Shown in pieces: positions 1 through 8,266 of a DNA stretch of 64,000 nucleotides. A model generated the notes under the pieces. It saw nothing but the letters and a program-made list of their open reading frames with translations. It was not told the DNA's origin and made no database searches. This DNA comes from Micromonospora alfalfae (GTDB lineage Bacteria > Actinomycetota > Actinomycetes > Mycobacteriales > Micromonosporaceae): assembly GCF_022230925.1 (NCBI RefSeq), contig NZ_JAKKFH010000001.1, positions 124,001 through 188,000 on the forward strand, given 5' to 3'. How positions within the stretch are numbered: position 1 is the first letter of the stretch; every line of letters begins with the position of its first letter. A program made the position numbers and the translations under genes.

Positions 1-890
1 CCGACGGGACACCCTTCTACGACGTCCGGGTGTGCACCCCGGGCGGGCAGCCGGTACGCAGCACCGCCGGCTTCCAGGTGGTCCCCGACCACGGTCTGGA
101 GCTGCTCGACACAGCGGAAACGGTGATCGTCCCGGGCATCCACGACGGGACCGCGTTGACAACGGGCATCGCCGACCCGGAGGTGACCGGGGCGCTGCGC
201 GCGGCGTACGAGCGGGGCGCCCGGATCATGTCGATCTGCACCGGAGCGTTCGTGCTCGCCGCCGCCGGGCTCCTCGACGGGCGGCGGGCGACCACCCACT
301 GGGCGTACGCCGAGCGGTTCCGCCGCCTGCACGACCGGGTGGACCTCGATCCGGGCGTGCTCTTCATCGCCGACGACCGGGTGCTCACCTCGGCCGGAGT
401 CGCCGCCGGCATCGACCTCTGCCTGCACGTCATCCGCCTCGATCACGGCAGCGAGGTGGCCAACAGGGCGGCCCGCCGCTGTGTGGTGCCACCGTGGCGC
501 GACGGCGGTCAGGCGCAGTACATCGAGCAGCCGGTGCCGAAGGCGACCGACACCAGCACGGCGGGAGCCCGGGAGTGGGCGCGGCAACGGCTGCACGAGC
601 CGATCGCGCTGCGCGACCTGGCCGAGCAGGCACGGATGAGCGTGCGCACCTTCACCCGACGCTTCCGGTCGGAGACCGGCCTGAGCCCGGCGCAGTGGCT
701 GCTGCAACAGCGCACCGACCACGCGAGACTGCTGCTGGAGACGACCGACCTCACAGTCGACCAGATCGCCCACCGCTGCGGGTTCGGCACCACCGCCGCC
801 CTACGCCAGCAACTCCACCAACGCATCGGCGTGGCCCCGTCCACCTACCGCCGCACCTTCCACCCCCGCCCCGAGCCCATCAAAACCTGA
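1..890 (+). CDS. GlxA-family AraC-type transcriptional regulator (5' end outside window)
   Basis: The reading frame is open to the left edge (codons run from base 3 without a start), so the N-terminus is missing. The visible part starts in a DJ-1/PfpI-like (class I glutamine amidotransferase-like) domain, with the SICTGAF elbow near base 235 where these regulators carry the nucleophile-elbow cysteine. It continues into a C-terminal AraC helix-turn-helix pair (about bases 580-860, with MSVRTFTRRFR and the second-helix segment DQIAHRCGFG). Proteins of this architecture are cytoplasmic activators or repressors of amine, amino acid or stress genes. The target cannot be told from this window because the upstream neighbour is absent. 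The gene ends 308 bp before the next gene, which converges on it. Confidence 0.88.
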   Translation, partial: DGTPFYDVRVCTPGGQPVRSTAGFQVVPDHGLELLDTAETVIVPGIHDGTALTTGIADPEVTGALRAAYERGARIMSICTGAFVLAAAGLLDGRRATTHWAYAERFRRLHDRVDLDPGVLFIADDRVLTSAGVAAGIDLCLHVIRLDHGSEVANRAARRCVVPPWRDGGQAQYIEQPVPKATDTSTAGAREWARQRLHEPIALRDLAEQARMSVRTFTRRFRSETGLSPAQWLLQQRTDHARLLLETTDLTVDQIAHRCGFGTTAALRQQLHQRIGVAPSTYRRTFHPRPEPIKT

Positions 891-894
891 CCCA

Positions 895-955
895 CCCGCG
901 CACCCGCGCGCCCGCGCACCCGCGCACCCGCGCACCCGCGCACCCGCGCACCCGC
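895..955. repeat. GC-rich short tandem repeat, 8-bp unit GCACCCGC
   Basis: About seven consecutive copies of GCACCCGC (one copy changed to GCGCCCGC) lie directly after the stop codon of the GlxA-type regulator and run into the first arm of a hairpin element at 955. The unit is not a multiple of three and the run is non-coding. It looks like a slippage-prone simple repeat and could vary between strains. Confidence 0.8.
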
Positions 956-1024
956 GATCTTGCATTTACTGTCGCCTAAACACCCAATTATGCCGCTTTT
1001 GCCGGGACAGTGTGTGCAAGATCG
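955..1024. repeat. Intergenic inverted-repeat element, family A (copy 1)
   Basis: The arms are CGATCTTGCA at 955-964 and TGCAAGATCG at 1015-1024. An inner pair, ACTGTC and GACAGT, extends the stem after a 3-base interruption. The element lies between convergent genes. A second copy with the same terminal arm, 13 bp perfect there, lies at 50381-50455, also between convergent genes. It could act as a bidirectional transcription barrier or as a REP/MITE-like repeat. No transposase is nearby. Confidence 0.75.
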
Positions 1025-1064
1025 ACGGAGAGCTTGGGGCGAGGTCGGGTAGGTCAACGAGCCT

Positions 1065-1100
1065 GATGTCTGTGAGTCATCGTGATGACTCACAGACATC
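1065..1100. repeat. Perfect 17-bp-arm hairpin, family C
   Basis: The arm GATGTCTGTGAGTCATC at 1065-1081 is followed by two bases and its exact reverse complement at 1084-1100. It lies in the convergent gap between the GlxA-type regulator and the DinB-like gene. There is no T-run, so it is not a classical intrinsic terminator. The rest of the 308-bp gap (891-1198) holds only the tandem repeat and the family A element. Confidence 0.85.
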
Positions 1101-1198
1101 ACGCTCAATATGGCAACACCCCCGACACTCCGCGCGACGCCGCAACGCCGGCCGGCCGACGGCTTCTCGGGGCCATTTGGGCCGAGTGTCTTTGGCGC

Positions 1199-1663
1199 TC
1201 AGGACCGGAGCCGGTGCAGTTGGGACTGGTGTTTGGGCAGGTGCACCCTCGTGTGCAGGTCCAGGGTGCGGGACCAGGGCAGCGGCTCGTCGACGATGAG
1301 GTCGAAGCCCTCGCGTAGGTGCGTCTCGACCGGGGTCTCCGCTGCCAGGCCGAGCTGGTCGACCAGCCCGCACAACCGGTCGCTGGTGCCGTGCAGCAGC
1401 GCGGTCAGGCCACGCAGACCACAGTGCTCGGCGGCGAGCGCGTCGAGCTGCGGGCGGTGCATGTCCTCCGCCAACTCGTAGTAGGCGAACGGCGACCCGG
1501 CCAGCAACGCCTCGGTGGCCTGGATCATCAGCTCATCGTTGGCGACCAGATGCGCGACGATCTGCTCGGCACTGAGCTGCCCCTCCGGAGCCGGACCGAA
1601 CCCGCCAGCGTCGACCTCCGCGAACAGGGCACCGTAAGCCCGCCGCAATCCCCCGCTCTCCAT
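1199..1663 (-). CDS. DinB/MDMPI-like four-helix protein, function unknown
   Basis: A 154-residue protein. The ATG at 1663 was chosen because it follows a GGGGGG stretch; reading further upstream only adds sequence antisense in character to the VWA gene. Amphipathic helices with histidines in AEQIVAHLVAN near the N-terminus and LPKHQSQL at the C-terminus suggest the DinB / mycothiol-dependent maleylpyruvate isomerase fold, whose members often bind a metal through three histidines. It starts 28 bp after the VWA gene on the same strand and is probably the last gene of the MoxR-VWA operon. The fold assignment is tentative and no substrate can be named. Confidence 0.65.
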   Translation of the reverse strand: MESGGLRRAYGALFAEVDAGGFGPAPEGQLSAEQIVAHLVANDELMIQATEALLAGSPFAYYELAEDMHRPQLDALAAEHCGLRGLTALLHGTSDRLCGLVDQLGLAAETPVETHLREGFDLIVDEPLPWSRTLDLHTRVHLPKHQSQLHRLRS

Positions 1664-1691
1664 CCCCCCAGTCAACCCGCAGCGGCGGGAG

Positions 1692-3644
1692 TTAGCGGCG
1701 GGATTGGCGGGAGCGGAGGTAGTCGCTGACCACGTACTCGCCCAGGTCGTCGGTGTCCGGCGTGAACATGCGACCCCGGCTGCGGCGGGCCACCGCGTCG
1801 ACGAAGCGCCGCAGACCCGGGTCGTCGCCGAGCATGAAGAGATTGAGCGTGGCACCGTAACGGCTCAGACGGTCCACCTCGCGGACCGTCGCCTCGATCG
1901 TCTCCGGCAGCGGCGGCCAGTGGAACAGCGCCTCCCCGTCGTCCGGGTCCAGGTGCGCGGTCGGCTCGCCGTCGGTGACCACCAGCACGATCGGTTCGGC
2001 GTCCGGGTGTCGCCGCAGGTGCCGGCCCGCCAACCGCAGCGCGTGCTGGAGGTTGGTGCCCTGCTCCATGTCCGGCTCCACGGCCGCCAACTCCTGCTGG
2101 GTGAGCGTCATCGCCTCCCGGCCGAAGCCCACTATCTGCAGGGCGTCCTGTGGGAAGCGCGTCTCCATCAGGTGTGCCAACGCCAGCGCCGTCTGCTTCA
2201 TCGGCCCCCAACGACCCTGAGAGATCATCGAGTACGACAGGTCGACGCAGAGCACCACAGCGGCCGAGGCACGCCTCTCGGTCTCCACCACCTCGAAGTC
2301 GTCCACCGCGAGCTGCACCGGGACCGTCGGCCCGGCCCGACTGACCGCCCGGGTCAACGTCCGGACCACGTCCAACGGTTGCTCATCGCCGTACTGCCAG
2401 GGCCTGGACGCGCCACTGACCTCGCCTGCCGCACCGGCCGAGCGCAGGTCGTGCTGCCCGCGCGGCCCGGCGGTCAGCTCCGCGAAGACCTGCCGCAGCG
2501 CGGTCCCGCCGAGCCGGCGCAGCGCCTTCGGGCTCAGCGTGAGCCCTTCCGCGTCCCGGCTGACCCAACCCTGGCGGCGCAGCTCCCGCTCCAGATCGCG
2601 CAGCCGGCGAACGTCGTCGGCCGCGTCCCGGCCCAGCGTGCGCGCCACCGCGTCGACGTCCACGTCGTCGAGGGTCGCCCCCGGGTGTTCCTGGTCAAGC
2701 TGGTCCAGCAGGTCGTCCAGGTCGCCGATCTCACCCAGCGCGCCGGCCGCGTCGGCGTAGTCCAGCGGCTGGTCGCCACGAACCCGCTCGCCGCGCCCCC
2801 AGCGCAGATCGGGCCGCAGCGCGCGCAGGTTCGCGTCGAGCGCCGACAACTCCCCCGCGAGGCGGTCGCCGAGCGACTGCTGCATGAGGCCGGCCAGCTC
2901 GGCGCGCTGCCGCTCGGAGAGCGAGTTCATCAGCCGCTCACCGGCCGCCGCCCGACGGGCCAGCACGTCGATCAACTCGTCGACGTTCTCCGGTTTCTCC
3001 GGGAAGAAGTCGCCATGTCGGCGCATGAACTCGGCGAAGGCGTCGGTGGTGTCCTCCGCGCGACCGTGCCGGGCGAGCAGGTCGTTCAGGTCGCCCATCA
3101 TCTCGGCGAGCCGCTGCTGGGCGGCCGGGTCGGCGGAGGCGCGCACCGCCTCGCTCAGTCCGGCGAAGCGCTGGCCGAGCACGTCGTCGCGGAGTTGGTC
3201 GAGGATCTGCTGGTACGAGCGGCGGGCGTCGTCGCTGGCCCACTGGTAGCCGGACAGCTCCTCCACCGCCCGCGCCGTCGAGCGCGGCAGATTGTCCAGC
3301 ACTGCCTCGGCGAACCGCGCGGCGTCGTCGTCGCGACCCCGCAGCTCGTCCCGCTCGGCGGCGAGTGCCTGGTCGAGCAGGGCCTGGGCCCGGGTCACCG
3401 CCCCGTCCAGGTCGCCCCTGCGCAGCGCCTCCCGGCGCAGCCGCCGAGCCCGGGCGGCCAGGTCGTCCAGGCCACCCCGTCCCTGCGGGCCACGGCGCAG
3501 CAGGTCACGCAGCGCCTCCCGCAGGCTGCCGCCGGCCAGCACCTCGGCGCCGACCGCGTCCACCGCCTCACGCACGTCGTACGGGGGTGCGAGCGGGTCG
3601 GGCCCGCCGTTCCACTGCCCGTAACGGAACCGGTTGCCGGCCAC
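1692..3644 (-). CDS. VWA-domain protein paired with a MoxR ATPase
   Basis: A 650-residue protein with a GTG start 2 bp beyond the stop of the MoxR-type ATPase, so the two are probably translationally coupled. The first 400 or so residues are charged and helical (many Arg, Asp, Leu). The C-terminal third is a von Willebrand factor A domain with an intact MIDAS start DLSYS and the later segment VTDGEPTAH. The pair resembles the I and D subunits of Mg-chelatase and the RavA-ViaA and MoxR-CoxE systems, in which the ATPase and the VWA protein together remodel or load metal into a target. No magnesium-chelatase H subunit or oxidase is encoded here, so the target is unknown. No signal peptide or membrane segment is seen, so it should act in the cytoplasm. 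Confidence 0.85.
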   Translation of the reverse strand: MAGNRFRYGQWNGGPDPLAPPYDVREAVDAVGAEVLAGGSLREALRDLLRRGPQGRGGLDDLAARARRLRREALRRGDLDGAVTRAQALLDQALAAERDELRGRDDDAARFAEAVLDNLPRSTARAVEELSGYQWASDDARRSYQQILDQLRDDVLGQRFAGLSEAVRASADPAAQQRLAEMMGDLNDLLARHGRAEDTTDAFAEFMRRHGDFFPEKPENVDELIDVLARRAAAGERLMNSLSERQRAELAGLMQQSLGDRLAGELSALDANLRALRPDLRWGRGERVRGDQPLDYADAAGALGEIGDLDDLLDQLDQEHPGATLDDVDVDAVARTLGRDAADDVRRLRDLERELRRQGWVSRDAEGLTLSPKALRRLGGTALRQVFAELTAGPRGQHDLRSAGAAGEVSGASRPWQYGDEQPLDVVRTLTRAVSRAGPTVPVQLAVDDFEVVETERRASAAVVLCVDLSYSMISQGRWGPMKQTALALAHLMETRFPQDALQIVGFGREAMTLTQQELAAVEPDMEQGTNLQHALRLAGRHLRRHPDAEPIVLVVTDGEPTAHLDPDDGEALFHWPPLPETIEATVREVDRLSRYGATLNLFMLGDDPGLRRFVDAVARRSRGRMFTPDTDDLGEYVVSDYLRSRQSRR

Positions 3645-3646
3645 TG

Positions 3647-5098
3647 TCAGCCCCGGCCGCCGTAGACGGTGCGCCCCGAGTCGGTGACGTCCTTGCCGAG
3701 CCGGCGGGTCAGGTGCAACCCTTCCAGCACGAACTCGACGGCGGCGGCGGCGGCCTCGGAGGTGGGCGCGTCGCCCAGGTCGAGCCGGTCCAGGACCTTT
3801 GCCAACCCGGGTACGGTGCCGACCTGGCGCAGCAGCTCGGCGGCGCTGACCAACTCGCCGGTCTCGATCGCGGCGCCGTCCTCGACCAGGGCGGTGAACC
3901 CGGACAGGTCAAGCCCGGCCAGGTGGGCCCGGAACGTCTCGGCGGTCGCGGTACGCAGCAGGTGCGCGAGGATCTCGGTCTCCCGGCCCTCCTCGCCGCT
4001 CTCGAACTCGACCTTGCCGCGCAGGGTGCTGGTCACCGACACCGCGTCGCCGACGCGGGCAACGGCGGCCTCGGGGCGTCCCTCCGGGGTGTCGGAGGCG
4101 GCGAGCAGACCGGCGCGACGCAGCGCGGCACCGGCGACCGTCTCGGCGGCGGCGATGGCGAATCGGGCGGAGACGCCGGAGCGCGGGTCCACCGACGGCG
4201 ACTCCCGGACGGCGCGGGCGAAGCGGGCCAGCACCTCCAGCACGTGCTCAGGCACCTCGGCGACCAGGTCAGCCTCCTGGCGGATCAGCGCCAGCTCCAG
4301 CTCCAGGTCGACCGGGTAGTGGGTGCGGATCTCCGCGCCGAACCGGTCCTTGAGGGGGGTGATGATCCGGCCCCGGTTGGTGTAGTCCTCCGGGTTGGCG
4401 CTGGCCACCAGGAGCAGATCCAGCGGCAGGCGCAGCTGGTAGCCGCGAACCTGGATGTCCCGCTCCTCCAGCACGTTGAGCAGTGCCACCTGGATGCGCT
4501 CGGCCAGGTCGGGCAGCTCGTTCACGGCGAAGATGCCCCGGTTGGTGCGCGGCACCAACCCGAAGTGGATGGTCTCCGGGTCGCCGAGGGTACGGCCCTG
4601 GGCGATCCGGATCGGGTCGACGTCACCGATCAGGTCGCCGACGCTGGTGTCCGGGGTGGCCAACTTCTCGCCGTACCGCATCGAGCGGTGCAGCCAGCCG
4701 ATCGGCAGGTCGTCGCCCGCCTCGGCGACCTGGGCGCGGGACGCCGGGGTGAGCGGGTGCATCGGGTGCTCGTTGAGCACCGAGCCGGGGAGTACGGGGG
4801 TCCACTCGTCGAGCAACGCGCCCAGGGAGCGGATCAGCCGGGTCTTGCCCTGGCCGCGCTCGCCGAGCAGCACCATGTCGTGCCCGGCGAGCAGGGCCCG
4901 CTCGACCTCGGGCAGCACCGTGTCGTCGTAGCCGACGATGCCGGGGAAACGGGTCTCGCCGGAGCGCATCCGGGCGAGGAGGTTGTCGCGGAGTTCCTGC
5001 TTGACGGTGCGGTACTGGTGACCGGCCGCCCGTAGCGCGCCGAGCGTGCCGGGCAGGTCGGCCGGTGGAACCGGGATTACCGGGGTAGGCGCAGTCAC
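3647..5098 (-). CDS. MoxR/Mg-chelatase-I-like AAA+ ATPase
   Basis: A 483-residue AAA+ ATPase with Walker A GERGQGKT at residues 79-86 and a sensor-type segment LLLVASANPEDY near residue 255. It matches the magnesium-chelatase I / MoxR group of chaperone ATPases, which work with VWA-domain partners such as the next gene. The GTG at 5098 was chosen rather than the GTG three codons upstream. A TAGCGT box lies exactly 7 nt before 5098 and no Shine-Dalgarno sequence is present, which fits leaderless initiation. The gene heads an operon of ATPase, VWA protein and DinB-like protein. Confidence 0.88.
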   Translation of the reverse strand: MTAPTPVIPVPPADLPGTLGALRAAGHQYRTVKQELRDNLLARMRSGETRFPGIVGYDDTVLPEVERALLAGHDMVLLGERGQGKTRLIRSLGALLDEWTPVLPGSVLNEHPMHPLTPASRAQVAEAGDDLPIGWLHRSMRYGEKLATPDTSVGDLIGDVDPIRIAQGRTLGDPETIHFGLVPRTNRGIFAVNELPDLAERIQVALLNVLEERDIQVRGYQLRLPLDLLLVASANPEDYTNRGRIITPLKDRFGAEIRTHYPVDLELELALIRQEADLVAEVPEHVLEVLARFARAVRESPSVDPRSGVSARFAIAAAETVAGAALRRAGLLAASDTPEGRPEAAVARVGDAVSVTSTLRGKVEFESGEEGRETEILAHLLRTATAETFRAHLAGLDLSGFTALVEDGAAIETGELVSAAELLRQVGTVPGLAKVLDRLDLGDAPTSEAAAAAVEFVLEGLHLTRRLGKDVTDSGRTVYGGRG

Positions 5099-5105
5099 CC
5101 GACCC

Positions 5106-5111
5106 ACGCTA
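5106..5111 (-). promoter_or_regulatory. -10 box (TAGCGT) of a likely leaderless promoter for the MoxR gene
   Basis: TAGCGT on the minus strand fits the TANNNT consensus of actinobacterial -10 boxes and is separated by 7 nt from the GTG at 5098. Transcription starting at that G would give an mRNA with no 5' leader. No convincing -35 box is visible. The same geometry recurs at three other genes in the window. Confidence 0.5.
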
Positions 5112-5163
5112 GCTCACATTCGCAGGGGCGCCCCGGGCATCAGGGGCACCCCCACTCCCACCC

Positions 5164-6240
5164 TCAGCCCCGATCACATCGCCGGCAGGTGCCACGGCGG
5201 CGCAGGTGGTACGCGTAGGTGGCCGCGCCGAGCGCCACGCCCCACACCGGCCAGAGCAGCATCGGCGACCCGGTAATGCTGAGCCCGCCGGTGAGTTCCC
5301 AGAACTTCGGGTTGCTGAGCAGCCCCAGCGAGGCCGCGGTCACGGAGATGGCGACCAGGGTGGCCGGCACCACGGCCAGCTTCACCGGCACCCGCCGCCC
5401 GGCGAGCCCGAGCATCCAGTGCGGGAACCGCTCACCCCAGCGTTGCACCAGGCCCAGGGTGAGGATCGCGCCGACGGTGGCGAAGGCGGCCAGCCCGAAA
5501 CCGGCCCAGACCAGCCCGGTGTCCTGCATCTCGGTCAGGAACTCGCGGGAGATGCCGAGCGGGATGCCGGCCGCCCAGGCGAACCGGGTCAGCGCGTACG
5601 TGATCGGGATGGCCGCGGCGATGCCGGCGGCCCACCGGCCCCAGCGGGTGGCGGCGGCCGGGGTGGTCCATCGCTGGCCGGTGTCGGCGCGGCCGCAGCC
5701 GACGCAGGCCCCGGCGGTACGCCGCTGCCAGGCGAGCACCGCTCCGACCAGCAGCAGTCCGCCGGCCAGCGCCGCGAACCGGCCGAACAGCGCCCAGTTG
5801 AAGACGTCGGAGTAGTCTCCCGGTGGCCAGCCGAACGGCGCCCCGACGATCAGTATCGGCAGGTAACCGAGAACGATCAGCACTCGGACATCGGGCACGA
5901 CCAGGACGAGCACGAACGCGACAGCCCAGCCGTAGCCGGCGAGCAGCGCCCGCAGCGGGCCGGGTGGGCGCGCCGCCGGGCGGCTCATGGCCAGGGCCGC
6001 CACCGCGGCGGTGAGCAGCACGCCGGCGAAGAGCGGGGTGGCCACCTCCACCGGTACCAGGCGCAGCAGGCTGACGTCGCCGCCGTGGGGGTCGTTCGGG
6101 CCGAACGGGTAGCCGGCACCGGTGAGCGTGCCGATCAGGGCGAGCACTCCCCACAGGCCGAGCCAACCGGCGGCCAGTGGGGCGAACCGATCGGGCCAGC
6201 GGGAGGCGGTACGGGGTCGGGAAGCAGTGATCGTTGTCAT
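5164..6240 (-). CDS. Multi-pass membrane protein with two CxxC pairs, unknown function
   Basis: A 358-residue, very hydrophobic protein with roughly eight to nine predicted transmembrane stretches (for example LGLWGVLALIGTL and the segment ending VVAVSITAASLGLL-like). One CxxC pair (CVGC) lies in a loop near residue 178 and another (CRRC) at the extreme C-terminus; together they could form a split zinc ribbon or redox pair. The start at 6240 has GAGG about 8 nt upstream. It lies between the MoxR operon and a two-component system on the same strand, with 66-76 bp gaps, and might be controlled by that system. I do not recognise the family. Confidence 0.75.
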   Translation of the reverse strand: MTTITASRPRTASRWPDRFAPLAAGWLGLWGVLALIGTLTGAGYPFGPNDPHGGDVSLLRLVPVEVATPLFAGVLLTAAVAALAMSRPAARPPGPLRALLAGYGWAVAFVLVLVVPDVRVLIVLGYLPILIVGAPFGWPPGDYSDVFNWALFGRFAALAGGLLLVGAVLAWQRRTAGACVGCGRADTGQRWTTPAAATRWGRWAAGIAAAIPITYALTRFAWAAGIPLGISREFLTEMQDTGLVWAGFGLAAFATVGAILTLGLVQRWGERFPHWMLGLAGRRVPVKLAVVPATLVAISVTAASLGLLSNPKFWELTGGLSITGSPMLLWPVWGVALGAATYAYHLRRRGTCRRCDRG

Positions 6241-6316
6241 GCTCTGAGCCTCGACTGATGACCGCCCGATTCCCTCCCGGCCAGCGGTGAACCCGCTCCC
6301 CCGGTCGAGGGAACGA

Positions 6317-6967
6317 TCAGCCGGACGGGGTGACGAAGCCGGACTCGTAGGCGGCGATGACCGCCTGTGTACGGTCGCGGACCCCCAGCTTGGCCAGCAC
6401 GTTGCCGACGTGCGTCTTCACCGTCTCCACCCCCACCACCAGGTGCGCGGCGATCTCCGGGTTGGACCGGCCGGTGGTCATCAGCCGCAGCACCTCGGCC
6501 TCCCGTTCGGTGAGCCGGGCGGCGCTCAACCGGTCGCCGCCCGCCGGCCCGTACGCCCCGACCAGTTGGCGGATCGCGGCCGGGAAGAGCAGCGACTCGC
6601 CGGCCGCGACCACCCGGACCGCCTCCACCACCTCGGCGGGCCGGGCCCGTTTGAGCAGGAACCCTGAGGCGCCGGCGCGCAGCGCCTCGTAGACGTACTC
6701 GTCGTTGGCGAACGTGGTGACCACCAGCACCCGGGGCGGGTCGGCGGAGGTTGCCAGCAGGTGCCGGGTGGCCTGGATGCCGTCGATGCCGGGCATCCGC
6801 ACGTCCATCAGCACCACGTCGGGCCGGTGCCGGGCGACCAGCGGCGGCACCTCCGCGCCGTCCGCGGCCTCGGCGAGCACGCGCAGGTCGGGTTGGGCGT
6901 CGATGATCGCCCGCAGCCCGATCCGGATCAGTTCGTCGTCGTCGACGATCAGCACCCCGGTGGTCAT
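6317..6967 (-). CDS. NarL/LuxR-type response regulator
   Basis: A 216-residue protein with an N-terminal receiver domain (acidic pocket VDDDE, phosphoacceptor Asp in VVLMDVRMPG near residue 55, conserved Lys in FLLKRARP) and a C-terminal LuxR helix-turn-helix (LTEREAEVLRLM and VETVKTHVGNVLAKL). The ATG at 6967 overlaps the stop of the histidine kinase in an ATGA arrangement, so kinase and regulator are translationally coupled. A 14-residue upstream extension in the same frame runs inside the kinase gene and was rejected. It is a transcription factor acting on unknown promoters. Confidence 0.95.
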   Translation of the reverse strand: MTTGVLIVDDDELIRIGLRAIIDAQPDLRVLAEAADGAEVPPLVARHRPDVVLMDVRMPGIDGIQATRHLLATSADPPRVLVVTTFANDEYVYEALRAGASGFLLKRARPAEVVEAVRVVAAGESLLFPAAIRQLVGAYGPAGGDRLSAARLTEREAEVLRLMTTGRSNPEIAAHLVVGVETVKTHVGNVLAKLGVRDRTQAVIAAYESGFVTPSG

Positions 6968-8211
6968 GTCGTCGTCTCCTCGTAGGGCAGGCGGGCCCGG
7001 ATCAACCACCGGTCGCCGTCCGGGCCCACTGTGAGCCGGCCGCCGAGCAGCAGCACCCGCTCCCGCATGCCGTCCAGGCCTCGGCCGCCCCGCCCCCGCT
7101 GGCCCCGTTCGGGGTGGCGCACCGCGTTGACCAGCTCCAGCTCCAGCGCGTCACTGCGCAGGTCCAGGCGTACCGTCACCGGCCCGTGGCCGTGCCGGGC
7201 GGCGTTGGTCAGTCCTTCCTGGACGATGCGGTAGCCCTCCCGGGAGACCACCGCTGGCACCCGGGCCGGGTCGCCGGCGCGTTGCGCGTGCACGGCCAGG
7301 CCGGCCGCGCGGGCGTCGTTGACCAGCCGGTCCAGGTCGGCGAGGGTACGCTGCGGCGCCACCACGGGCCTGTCGCGTCCGTTCTCCCGGAGCAGCCCGA
7401 GCACGTGGTCGAGGTCATCCATCGCGGTCCGCCCGACGTCCTCGATTGCGGTGAGTGCCCGTCGGACGAACTCGGGGTCGGTGTCGAGGACCTCGCGGGC
7501 GGCCCCGGCCTGGAGCGTGGCCACTGTCAGCGCGTGGCCGATCGAGTCGTGCAGTTCCCGGGCCAGTCGGTTGCGTTCGGCGAGCCGGGTGGCCCGCGCC
7601 TCCAGGGCGGCGATCCGCTCCGCCTGGGCCGGGCCGAGCAGCACCGGTGCCATCAGACCGGCGAGCGCGCCGAGCCCGGCGACGACGTAGCCGAGGCCGA
7701 CCAGCAGGAGCACCCCGGCCACTGTCAGCCAGCCGCTGTCCCGCCCGTCCAACGGCCCGAACCGTTCCTGGCTGGTCAGCTCGGTGCCGACGCCGAACTG
7801 TTGGGCGATGAAGGCCAGCGCCATCGGCAGGGCACTGAACAGCGCGATCATCACCACAGCGCCGACGATGAGGTGGGTGGCGATCCAGAGCGCGCTGCGC
7901 AGCCGGGTTTCCCGGTCGCCGCGATGCCCCAGCTCGGGCTCGGGCAGGTCGACGCCGAGCAACCTCCGCACGGCGGCGATCTCCAGGGCCCGGCTGCCGT
8001 CCAGCAGCAACGGGACGACGGCGATCAGCACCGCGATGAGCAGCAGGACGTAGACCAGTGGGCGCGGGATCTCCGAGTCGGCGAGCAGTTGGCCGAAGGT
8101 CACCGCGAGCAGCCCGTACGGCAGCGCCAGCACGCCGCCGAGCAGCAGGAACACGCCGCGTCGCCAGGTGGTGCCGGCGACCAGCGGGGCCAGCGCCGCT
8201 CGGAGGTTCAC
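6964..8211 (-). CDS. NarL-group sensor histidine kinase
   Basis: A 415-residue protein with four hydrophobic segments in the first 200 residues, then a short coiled-coil linker, a HisKA_3 dimerisation/phosphoacceptor helix (RELHDSIGHAL, phosphorylated His near residue 240) and an HATPase_c domain (N-box NAARHGHGPV, G-box GRGGRGLDGM). It is a typical inner-membrane sensor without an extracellular domain, as in LiaS/DesK-like kinases that read membrane state. It overlaps the response-regulator gene by 4 bp. The GTG start at 8211 is the first start in frame. Confidence 0.95.
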   Translation of the reverse strand: MNLRAALAPLVAGTTWRRGVFLLLGGVLALPYGLLAVTFGQLLADSEIPRPLVYVLLLIAVLIAVVPLLLDGSRALEIAAVRRLLGVDLPEPELGHRGDRETRLRSALWIATHLIVGAVVMIALFSALPMALAFIAQQFGVGTELTSQERFGPLDGRDSGWLTVAGVLLLVGLGYVVAGLGALAGLMAPVLLGPAQAERIAALEARATRLAERNRLARELHDSIGHALTVATLQAGAAREVLDTDPEFVRRALTAIEDVGRTAMDDLDHVLGLLRENGRDRPVVAPQRTLADLDRLVNDARAAGLAVHAQRAGDPARVPAVVSREGYRIVQEGLTNAARHGHGPVTVRLDLRSDALELELVNAVRHPERGQRGRGGRGLDGMRERVLLLGGRLTVGPDGDRWLIRARLPYEETTT

Positions 8212-8266
8212 CTCGCCATTCTGCTGCCCGGACGGGTTCCGCCGACTCCCCCGCGTCGGGGAGATG

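Noticed and set aside
895..955. Repeats resembling a small CRISPR array
   Set aside because: Units are 8 bp, contiguous and without spacers; no cas genes are present.
1704..3665. Long forward open frame opposite the VWA gene (653 codons)
   Set aside because: It mirrors the real gene on the other strand, as is usual in high-GC DNA. The product is Arg/Gln/Val-rich with no domain, and the minus-strand protein has clear VWA motifs.
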